Assembly: GCA_900768995.1 (NCBI GenBank)
Contig: CAAGEZ010000050.1
Span: 1-64,000 of the forward strand
DNA length: 64,000 bases
Origin: Oscillospiraceae bacterium
GTDB taxonomy: Bacteria; Bacillota; Clostridia; Oscillospirales; Ruminococcaceae
Direction of reading: 5' to 3'
Made by a program: the position numbers and the translations under genes. Shown here piece by piece: positions 17,961 through 24,114 of this stretch (position 1 is the first letter of the stretch; each line of letters starts with the position of its first letter). The notes under the pieces were generated by a model that saw only the letters and a list, made by a program, of their open reading frames with translations, ran no database searches and was not told where the DNA came from.

Positions 17961-18222
17961 AAAAAACGCCCTGAGACCCTTTATAAGAAGTCTCGGGACG
18001 ATAATTACCGTGTTTCCACCCGTTTTCGCACTGCCGCATAAATATGCATAAGTGCCTCATTAATGCCATATAACGGTGGACTGCCGCCGCCTGTTGAGCG
18101 GTCTCCGAAAGCGGTGCATTCCCTGCCTATGCCGCACCCGATCTCAGCCTGTGTCGGGCACTCTCTGAAAGCATATATTTTGCAGAAAAAGGTCTTTCAT
18201 CAGCGATTTGAAATTTTTATAC
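17961..18222 (-). promoter_or_regulatory. T-box riboswitch leader (specifier UGC or ACC)
   Basis: Read on the minus strand. The distal stem I motif AGAGAG (18166-18161) is followed by GGCTGAGA. The specifier side reads GGGAATGCACCG: UGC (18118-18116) sits in the common GAA-specifier-A setting, with ACC directly after it (18115-18113). The T-box sequence GGGTGGAAACACGG (18021-18008) is followed by a terminator whose stem is CGTCCCGAGAC/GTCTCAGGGCG with a U run (18000-17961). The bulge UGGA would pair with a tRNA ending UCCA, which suits a discriminator U. The leader ends 27 nt before DUF815. I infer that an uncharged tRNA (Cys preferred, Thr possible) turns the operon on. Confidence 0.82.
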
Positions 18223-18228
18223 ACATAT

Positions 18229-18257
18229 ATAATACCACTAACCGTCTCATCTGTCAA
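18229..18257 (-). promoter_or_regulatory. SigA promoter of the T-box operon
   Basis: On the minus strand, TTGACA (18257-18252), a 17-nt spacer and TATTAT (18234-18229) lie directly upstream of the T-box leader. Confidence 0.85.
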
Positions 18258-18321
18258 CTGTTTTTTTGTACAGCAAAAGAATATTTTTATTATTGATAAG
18301 TGTTAAATTATATAAAATTCC

Positions 18322-18350
18322 TTGACAAGAGGAAAATTTTATATTACAAT
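18322..18350 (+). promoter_or_regulatory. SigA promoter of rny
   Basis: TTGACA (18322-18327), a 17-nt spacer and TACAAT (18345-18350). It is divergent from the T-box promoter with about 65 nt between the two -35 elements. Confidence 0.8.
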
Positions 18351-18356
18351 AGTATT

Positions 18357-18708
18357 GTGTCTGCAGTAAAAATATTTTCGGCAGCCGGTCGGCTTTTTCC
18401 GCCCCTGCCATTTATAGAAAAACTGCTTTTACATTATCGCTTCAGGTCAGTCCTGACGTGCAAAAATGCAGGAAACCGGAGTTTTCATATATATTTGATG
18501 AGCCTCCGCCCGTTTTACAGCGGTGCAGCTCAGTTTAAGGGATCATTTATGTTTGCTTACTGTAAAAATACTTATTCGTCAGTTGGATTATTTTAAGCTT
18601 TTTTCATTCATTCTCCCCAAACAATGCTTATTTAATATTTATGAGCTTCAAGAACAGACCTCCGAAGCGGTTACCATATTTTATTTTTTGAAAAAGGAGG
18701 TTTTTTTG
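18357..18708 (+). other. Long untranslated leader of rny
   Basis: About 350 bases separate the promoter from the rny start. They hold a GC-rich segment with short stems (AGCCGGTCGGCT near 18383 and TCAGGTCAGTCCTGA near 18444) but no known riboswitch core that I recognise and no ORF with a ribosome site. RNase Y leaders could be autoregulatory; nothing here proves it. Confidence 0.4.
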
Positions 18709-20262
18709 TTGCAGTATGCTATTTATGTTGTCATATTCGTTGTGGCCGCCGCTGTTTCGGGTCTCATCTGTTTCAAGGCGGGCATAAAGTACCGCAAGTC
18801 ACAGGCTGAATCGGCTATCGGCTCTGCCGAAAAGGAAGCCGAGCGCATCATTGAGACAGCCAGGGAAGAAGCCGACAGCAAAAAGAAAATTGCTCTTGTC
18901 GAAGCAAAGGACGAAATACACAAGAGCCGTACTGAGCTTGAAAAAGAGATCAAGGAACGCAGAAACGAGCTTTCCCGACAGGAAAGACGTATCCAGCAGA
19001 AGGAAGAAAACCTTGACAGAAAGAACGATGCCCTTGAAAAAAAGGACGAACAGCTCCAGAAAAAGCTGAAAAATGCCGATGAAAAGCTGGAAGAGGCTGA
19101 CAGGATCAAGCTCACCCAGATGGAGACACTCGAAAAGATCTCCCAGTTTACTATGGATCAGGCCAAGGAGCACCTGCTCTCAATGCTTGAAAACGAGCTT
19201 GTTCACGAAAAAGCCCTCAAAATTCAGCAGTACGAGCAGCAGCTTAAGGACGAGTGCGAGGACAAGGCGAGAAACCTTATCTCCCTTGCAATCACCAAAT
19301 GTGCCGCAGATCAGGTCGCAGAGACCGCAGTGTCCGTTGTTCCTCTCCCCAGCGACGAAATGAAGGGAAGAATTATCGGACGTGAGGGAAGAAATATCCG
19401 TACTCTCGAGACGCTTACGGGAGTTGAGCTTATCATTGACGATACTCCCGAGGCTATCACCCTTTCCTGCTTCGATCCCGCAAGACGTGAGGTCGCAAGA
19501 ATTGCCCTTGAAAAGCTTATTGCCGACGGACGTATCCACCCCGCAAGGATCGAGGAAATGGTGGACAAGGCAAAGCGTGAGGTCGAGCACCGCATCAAGC
19601 AGGAGGGCGAAAGGGCTATCCTCGAGACCAATGTTCACGGTATCAATCACGAGCTTGTACGCCTTATCGGCCGTCTGAGATACAGAACATCTTACCGCCA
19701 GAACGTTCTTGACCACTCTATCGAGGTCGCACACCTTGCAGGGATCATGGCTTCCGAGCTTGGCGTTGACGCAAACCTTGCACGCCGTGCAGGTCTGCTC
19801 CACGATATCGGCAAGGCTCTCAGCTATGAGATCGAAGGCTCTCACGTTCAGATAGGCGTTGATGTCTGCCGAAAGTACAAGGAAAGCCCCGAAGTCATAC
19901 ACGCTATTGAGGCTCATCACGGCGATGTTGAGACAAAGACCGTTGTTGCGGCTCTTGTTCAGGCTGCCGATGCTATCTCCGCCGCAAGACCCGGTGCGAG
20001 AAACGAGAATTACGAAAACTACATCAAGCGTCTCCAGAAGCTTGAAGAGATCTGCACCTCCTACGAGGGCGTTGAGAAATCCTACGCTATCCAGGCAGGC
20101 CGTGAAGTCCGCATAATGGTAATTCCCGAGCAGATCAACGATGAAAAGATGGCTCTTGTTGCAAGAGAAATTGCCGCAAAGATCGAAAACGAGATGGATT
20201 ATCCCGGACAGATCAAGGTACATCTTATCAGAGAAAGCAGAGCGATCGAATACGCAAAGTAA
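18709..20262 (+). CDS. rny: Ribonuclease Y
   Basis: The product is 517 residues, the normal length. An N-terminal membrane anchor (residues 3-24) is followed by a long coiled coil rich in Glu, Lys and Arg (25-200), a KH domain ([23 protein letters not shown], near residue 220) and an HD domain ([12 protein letters not shown], near residue 360). It starts decay of many mRNAs as a membrane-bound endoribonuclease. The start is a UUG: AAGGAGG at 18694-18700 lies 8 nt before TTG 18709, and the protein then begins at the membrane segment, as in other RNase Y proteins. TTG 18706 is a less well spaced alternative. Confidence 0.96.
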   Translation: MQYAIYVVIFVVAAAVSGLICFKAGIKYRKSQAESAIGSAEKEAERIIETAREEADSKKKIALVEAKDEIHKSRTELEKEIKERRNELSRQERRIQQKEENLDRKNDALEKKDEQLQKKLKNADEKLEEADRIKLTQMETLEKISQFTMDQAKEHLLSMLENELVHEKALKIQQYEQQLKDECEDKARNLISLAITKCAADQVAETAVSVVPLPSDEMKGRIIGREGRNIRTLETLTGVELIIDDTPEAITLSCFDPARREVARIALEKLIADGRIHPARIEEMVDKAKREVEHRIKQEGERAILETNVHGINHELVRLIGRLRYRTSYRQNVLDHSIEVAHLAGIMASELGVDANLARRAGLLHDIGKALSYEIEGSHVQIGVDVCRKYKESPEVIHAIEAHHGDVETKTVVAALVQAADAISAARPGARNENYENYIKRLQKLEEICTSYEGVEKSYAIQAGREVRIMVIPEQINDEKMALVAREIAAKIENEMDYPGQIKVHLIRESRAIEYAK

Positions 20263-20269
20263 TTAAAAA

Positions 20270-20302
20270 ATCCCTCTTCGCTGCCTGCGGAGAGGGATTT
20301 TT
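20270..20302 (+). terminator. Intrinsic terminator after rny
   Basis: ATCCCTCT (20270-20277) and AGAGGGAT (20291-20298) form the stem, with a T run to 20302. Confidence 0.88.
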
Positions 20303-20329
20303 GATAATATTATATTTTGGAGGGTACAT

Positions 20330-20395
20330 ATGGAAATAAAAAAGACGGGAAACCAGAACGGAAAATCGGTAATGCTCCTGCACGGAAATCTTATG
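20330..20395 (+). pseudogene. Remnant: N-terminus of an alpha/beta hydrolase
   Basis: After a good ribosome site (GGAGGG, 6 nt spacing), ATG 20330 begins a protein whose first 22 residues run MEIKKTGNQ...VMLLHGNLM, the start of an alpha/beta hydrolase up to the HG oxyanion motif. Beyond residue 22 the homology ends, and the frame runs on through antisense DNA of another gene fragment to a stop at 20548. The remaining three quarters of the gene, including the nucleophile elbow, are missing. Confidence 0.6.
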
Positions 20396-20397
20396 CT

Positions 20398-20475
20398 CTA
20401 TCTGCCGAAGCTCATACAGCCAAGGCAGAGCTTTGAGACTTCAATATCCGTATTGCCAAGCTTTGTGTACTGCAT
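20398..20475 (-). pseudogene. Remnant: N-terminus of an aldo/keto reductase
   Basis: On the minus strand, ATG 20475 (preceded by AAAGGGTGA) opens a 25-codon frame, MQYTKLGNTDIEVSKLCLGC followed by MSFGR, ending in TAG. This is the characteristic first beta-alpha unit of aldo/keto reductases. The rest of the barrel is missing: two bases past the stop begins the reverse complement of the hydrolase remnant. It follows the cupin stop by about 20 nt, so it was once the next gene of that operon. Confidence 0.75.
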
Positions 20476-20494
20476 TATCCGTCACCCTTTCAAA

Positions 20495-20887
20495 TTATTT
20501 CAGCTTTCCGTACTCCTCGTCCGAAACAGGTTCAAGCCACTCGTTTGAGCTGCCCTCTGCGGGCACTTCAACGGCAAGATGAACAAAATAGCTGTCGGGG
20601 GCTGCACCGTGCCAGTGCTTTACCTCGGAGGGTATCTGTACCACATCGCCGGGGTGAAGCTCTCTTGCAGGCTTGCCCCACTCCTGATAATATCCCCTGC
20701 CTGCGGTGCAGAGAAGTATCTGACCGCCCTTGTGGTGGATATGCCAGTTGTTGCGGCACTTAGGCTCAAAGGTAACGTTTCCTATGGAAACGCCCTCGGT
20801 GGTCAGCATATTGAGCCAGCTCTGACCGACAAAATATTTTGCAAATGCGGTGTTCTTCTCACCTGTGGGAAAAACGCTTTCGTACAT
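20495..20887 (-). CDS. Cupin-domain protein
   Basis: The product is 130 residues, a single cupin barrel. Likely metal ligands are in motif 1 (WHIHHKGGQ) and motif 2 (KHWHGA). Length and motifs resemble small manganese cupins annotated as '(R)-mandelonitrile lyase/cupin', which often sit beside aldo/keto reductases and flavodoxins; the reaction is unknown. It lies 15 nt after the flavodoxin-family reductase and just before the truncated AKR remnant, so it belongs to the LysR-controlled operon. Confidence 0.85.
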   Translation of the reverse strand: MYESVFPTGEKNTAFAKYFVGQSWLNMLTTEGVSIGNVTFEPKCRNNWHIHHKGGQILLCTAGRGYYQEWGKPARELHPGDVVQIPSEVKHWHGAAPDSYFVHLAVEVPAEGSSNEWLEPVSDEEYGKLK

Positions 20888-20902
20888 AGTAATTACCTCC
20901 CA

Positions 20903-21439
20903 TTATACGTTTTTGCCCATTTCATAGGCTTCGTTCATATATTTTGTGCCCTGTATCTCGCCCTTCTGCCATACGCCGCCTGCGTAGATGATGCCCTTTT
21001 CATTTGTGCCAGAGAGGCAGTCAACGGAAAAGCCTCTGATAGCGTCAACAGTCTTTTCAAGCATAGGCACACTTGTATCTGCGGCGGTGACGATGTAGTA
21101 AAAATCCTTGCCCCTCATTTCGGTGTAGCGGGGAACAGTTCTGTCGATAAGGGTCTTGAGCTGTGCGTCCATTGAGTAGAAATACACAGGTGTGGACATT
21201 ACGATAACATCGGCTTTGAGCATCTTTTCGATGACCTCTGCCATATCGTCCTTCTGAACACACTTGTGGGTGCTGTTACAGACTCCGCAGCCTGTGCAGT
21301 AGTTTATCTGCTTGTCACGGAGGAATATTTTTTCGGCGGTGCTGCCGCTTTCAACAGCACCTCTCATAAATTCATCGCAGAGAGTATCGGAGTTGCCGCC
21401 CTTTCTGGGACTGGCTGAGATTATAAGAACGTTTTTCAT
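20903..21439 (-). CDS. Flavodoxin-family NAD(P)H-dependent oxidoreductase
   Basis: The product is 178 residues. The start MKNVLIISASPRKGGNSDTL is the FMN phosphate-binding loop of the NADPH-dependent FMN reductase/iron-sulfur flavoprotein group. Two cysteine-containing turns follow (YCTGCGVCNSTHKC). STPVYFYSMDAQLKTLIDR near residue 90 is the isoalloxazine-contacting region. It probably reduces quinones or other small electrophiles in the cytosol. It follows the flavodoxin gene by 18 nt and precedes the cupin gene. Confidence 0.9.
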   Translation of the reverse strand: MKNVLIISASPRKGGNSDTLCDEFMRGAVESGSTAEKIFLRDKQINYCTGCGVCNSTHKCVQKDDMAEVIEKMLKADVIVMSTPVYFYSMDAQLKTLIDRTVPRYTEMRGKDFYYIVTAADTSVPMLEKTVDAIRGFSVDCLSGTNEKGIIYAGGVWQKGEIQGTKYMNEAYEMGKNV

Positions 21440-21457
21440 ATTGAGCTTCCTTTCATA

Positions 21458-21961
21458 TCATTTGAGCCATTTTTCAAAGGCTTCCTTTGCGGCGCTTATC
21501 CGTGAACCGTGGAGGGGAAGTCCCTTTTTGATTTCAGCGCCTTTGCATATCCTTTTAAGGTCGCTTTCGCTGCTGCCCATTCCGCTGCCCTCGTGGGTGC
21601 AGAAGGGTTTGATAGTTTTGCCTTTAAGGTCGAAGTGTTCAAGAAATGTGAAAACGAACATAGGCATCGTTCCCCAGTAGTTTGGGTAGCCAAGGTATAT
21701 GGTGTCATACTTGTCAAGGCTTTCGGGACAGGAAACAATTTCGGGGCGTGCGTCCCTTTCCTTGTCCTGCTTTGCCTGCTCGATGCAGTCGTTATAGATG
21801 TCCGAATAGGGCATAACAGGCTCAATTTTGAACATATCCGCTCCCGTGAGCTTTTGCAGCATTTCGGCGGCGGCTTCCGTATTTCCTACGTCAAGCTTTT
21901 TTATCGCTCCGCTGACGTAATTTTCTCCTGTACGTGAAAAATATACGATTATAGCTGACAT
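21458..21961 (-). CDS. Flavodoxin
   Basis: The product is 167 residues. The N-terminus MSAIIVYFSRTGENYVSG carries the FMN phosphate loop (SRTGENY), and LGYPNYWGTMPMFVFTFLE near residue 85 is the second FMN contact, as in BilS/flavodoxin_4 proteins. ATG 21961 has AAGGAGTT 8 nt upstream; the longer frame to 22042 would start upstream of its own -10 element. It is the first gene of the operon flavodoxin, FMN reductase, cupin, AKR remnant, divergent from the LysR regulator. Confidence 0.9.
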   Translation of the reverse strand: MSAIIVYFSRTGENYVSGAIKKLDVGNTEAAAEMLQKLTGADMFKIEPVMPYSDIYNDCIEQAKQDKERDARPEIVSCPESLDKYDTIYLGYPNYWGTMPMFVFTFLEHFDLKGKTIKPFCTHEGSGMGSSESDLKRICKGAEIKKGLPLHGSRISAAKEAFEKWLK

Positions 21962-21983
21962 AATATCAACTCCTTCTGATGAT

Positions 21984-22030
21984 ATTATACAGCATTTTTC
22001 CTTGACTTGGAATAGCCGATATGTTATAAT
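21984..22030. promoter_or_regulatory. Face-to-face divergent promoters of lysR and flavodoxin operon
   Basis: Plus strand: TTGACT (22002-22007), a 17-nt spacer and TATAAT (22025-22030) read into the LysR gene. Minus strand: TATAAT (21989-21984) with a poor -35 (TTCCAA, 22012-22007) reads into flavodoxin. The -35 boxes overlap, so a LysR protein bound here could repress itself while activating the weak flavodoxin promoter, the classic LysR arrangement. Confidence 0.7.
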
Positions 22031-22066
22031 CATATCAACCAAAGGTTTATACGGGAGGGTATAAAA

Positions 22067-22954
22067 ATGTATGACCCACGACTGAATGCATTCATTGCCG
22101 CTGCGGACTGCGGCAGCTTTACAAAGGCTTCGGAAAAGCTGTACATCTCCCCCACTGCGGTAATGAAGCAGATAAACACCCTTGAAGACAGCCTCGGCAT
22201 AAAGCTCATCAGCCGCACAAATCAGGGAATACGGCTCACTCCTGCTGGGCAGTCGGTCTGCAAGGACGCAAGATTTATGATAGATTACTCGGAAAAGGCG
22301 CTTGAACGGGCACGGCGGTACACGGAGGAATATGAAAAGACCTTCTGCGTTGGAACGTCACTTTTAAATCCCTGCAAGCCCTTTATCGACCTGTGGGCAA
22401 GGCTCAGCCCTCATTTCCCAGGGTACAGACTGAATATTGTGCCCTTTGAGGACGAGCACACGAATATACTTACGGAAATTTCCGCACTTGGAGAGAAATT
22501 TGATTTTCTGACGGGAGTGTGCGACTCTTCCGCCTGGCTGGAGCGGTGCGGATTTCAGAAGCTTGGGGAATACAAAAAGTGCATTGCCGTGAATGCGGAG
22601 CACCGTCTTGCGAAAAAAAGCATCATCAGCCTTTCCGACCTCCACGGGGAAAAACTGATGATGGTGAAAGAGGGGGATTCTGCGATAAATGACAGGATAC
22701 GTGCTGACCTTAAGCAGAATCACCCGCAGATACAAATAGTTGATGCGCCTCAGTTTTATGATATGAGCGTTTTCAACAGCTGTGCCCAGTCGGGAGATGT
22801 TCTGCTCACTATTGAATGCTGGCAGAATGTTCACCCATTGCTTGTGACTGTTCCCGTTGAATGGGATTATGCTATACCATATGGTATTCTGTATTCAAAG
22901 GAGCCCCCTGATGATGTTAAAAGGCTTATTGAGCTTGTTAAGGGAATGATATAA
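22067..22954 (+). CDS. LysR-family transcriptional regulator
   Basis: The product is 295 residues. The N-terminal winged helix-turn-helix is canonical (LNAFIAAADCGSFTKASEKL, then ISPTAVMKQINTLEDSLGIKL). The C-terminal 200 residues form the two-lobed effector domain. ATG 22067 is preceded by GGGAGGG. Divergent orientation and the overlapping promoters suggest that it controls the flavodoxin, reductase and cupin operon; the inducer, perhaps an electrophile, is unknown. Confidence 0.93.
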   Translation: MYDPRLNAFIAAADCGSFTKASEKLYISPTAVMKQINTLEDSLGIKLISRTNQGIRLTPAGQSVCKDARFMIDYSEKALERARRYTEEYEKTFCVGTSLLNPCKPFIDLWARLSPHFPGYRLNIVPFEDEHTNILTEISALGEKFDFLTGVCDSSAWLERCGFQKLGEYKKCIAVNAEHRLAKKSIISLSDLHGEKLMMVKEGDSAINDRIRADLKQNHPQIQIVDAPQFYDMSVFNSCAQSGDVLLTIECWQNVHPLLVTVPVEWDYAIPYGILYSKEPPDDVKRLIELVKGMI

Positions 22955-22987
22955 GCTTATACTAAGAAACAATTAAAAACTGTACAA
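22955..22987 (+). repeat. Solo end of a palindromic repeat element
   Basis: Directly after the LysR stop, the 28 bases from TACTAAGAA (22960) to TGTACAA (22987) match, with one mismatch, the reverse complement of the right arm of the palindromic element at 60.8 kb. Here only this arm is present. A much weaker match (ATACTAAGAAA) lies at about 41207. Confidence 0.65.
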
Positions 22988-23009
22988 TTTTGAGGACAGC
23001 AACAAAACA

Positions 23010-23033
23010 CCCCGTCAAAAATGACGGGGCTTT
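23010..23033 (+). terminator. Bidirectional terminator between lysR and the gspF-like gene
   Basis: CCCCGTCA (23010-23017) and TGACGGGG (23022-23029) form an 8-bp stem. T-rich runs follow on both strands (CTTTCT on the plus strand, TGTTTTGTT on the minus strand). Confidence 0.8.
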
Positions 23034-23041
23034 CTATATCA

Positions 23042-24100
23042 TCATATCATCGCCGACATTATATTCATCAGCGGCAGCATAACTGTAAGCATTATAACTC
23101 CTGCCGCAGCGGTGAGCACAGCTGTCATAACAGGCTCTGCAAAGCTGATTATCCGCTCCACGCTCCTGTCGGCCTCCTCGCTCATACGGCGGCTTATCTT
23201 CTGCCATGCAGCGTCAAATGAGCCTGAGGTGTAGGAAACTTTAAGCGTTCTTGCGTAGAACACGGGCAATAGCTCCGACTGCTCCACAGCGTCCGAAAAT
23301 GGCACATCGTCCATTACAAGGGCGGCGCAGCGGTCTATCCGCTCATTCACCCTTTTGCAGGAGCTTATCCCACGGGCATTGCTAAGTGCCTCAGCCGCAG
23401 AAAGTCCGCTGTTTATCATCATCGAGACCGCTCCCGTGAATTTAGCCTCAGCCACCGTTTCGGCGGTTTTGCGGAAAAATGGCAGCGATGCAAGAAGCTC
23501 GCTTGTGCCGTCGCTTTTGTCCTGCGCTCCAAGGAACACAGCCCCGCAAATAAAGAGAACTCCGCAGACTATGAGCATTATCGTGCCCGCTCCTGCGGCG
23601 GTCTCAACGCTTTTTGACACCGCACTGCAGACCTCGGGGTCAAACTCCTTGAAAATGTCCGCAAACATAGGCAGTACCTTTAAGGTCAGCACGGAAATGA
23701 CCGCCGCCGCTATTACAAGCATTATCATCGGCGATACCACGGCGTTTCTGATGTTCTCGCCCATTCTCGCCTGCTTTTCGTAATAGTCCGTAAGGGAAGA
23801 AAGGGCTTCATCAAGCCGTCCTGACATCTCCCCTGCCATTACCGTTTTAACGCAGTATTCGGGGAAAACTCCCGTTTCTTCAAGTGCCGCATACAAGGGC
23901 TTTTCCATTGAAAGGGAGGTCGTCACCGTCTTTAAAAGCTCGTTTGCTTCGGGTGTGCTCCTGCTCTTTGTCTGCGCCGCCATTACCGCAAGTCCGTCAT
24001 ACACGGGCACGCCTGAGTCAAGGACTTGCAGGAGCTGATAGCAGAAATATGATACCTCGTCGGCAGTAAGTGGTCTTTTAAGTCTTTTTTTCTCAGCCAT
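23042..24100 (-). CDS. Orphan type II secretion system F-like membrane protein
   Basis: The product is 352 residues with two repeats of the GspF/PilC domain (SYFCYQLLQVLDSGVPVYDGL near residue 16; FTGAVSMMINSGLSAAEALSNA near residue 220). Each is followed by membrane segments (VISVLTLKVLPMFADIF, and the C-terminal VMTAVLTAAAGVIMLTVMLPLM). GspF proteins are inner-membrane platforms of type II secretion and type IV pili. No ATPase, pilin or prepilin peptidase lies nearby. ATG 24100 has GAGGAGG 7 nt upstream; another ATG at 24118 overlaps the PBP stop. It is the last gene of the coaX operon. Confidence 0.85.
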   Translation of the reverse strand: MAEKKRLKRPLTADEVSYFCYQLLQVLDSGVPVYDGLAVMAAQTKSRSTPEANELLKTVTTSLSMEKPLYAALEETGVFPEYCVKTVMAGEMSGRLDEALSSLTDYYEKQARMGENIRNAVVSPMIMLVIAAAVISVLTLKVLPMFADIFKEFDPEVCSAVSKSVETAAGAGTIMLIVCGVLFICGAVFLGAQDKSDGTSELLASLPFFRKTAETVAEAKFTGAVSMMINSGLSAAEALSNARGISSCKRVNERIDRCAALVMDDVPFSDAVEQSELLPVFYARTLKVSYTSGSFDAAWQKISRRMSEEADRSVERIISFAEPVMTAVLTAAAGVIMLTVMLPLMNIMSAMI

Positions 24101-24114
24101 TTTTCCGCCTCCTC

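Noticed and set aside
17961..18222. 6S RNA or another free-standing small RNA instead of a T-box
   Set aside because: The AGAGAG/GGCTGAGA motifs, the GGGTGG-type T-box sequence and the CGTCCC terminator arm in the correct order fit a T-box far better.
18300..18596. 98-codon plus-strand frame upstream of rny
   Set aside because: It starts upstream of the rny promoter's -35 box, has no ribosome site and shows no family features; treated as leader DNA.
19180..20223. 347-residue minus-strand frame inside rny
   Set aside because: It lies fully antisense to the KH and HD domains of RNase Y and has no ribosome site or family signature.
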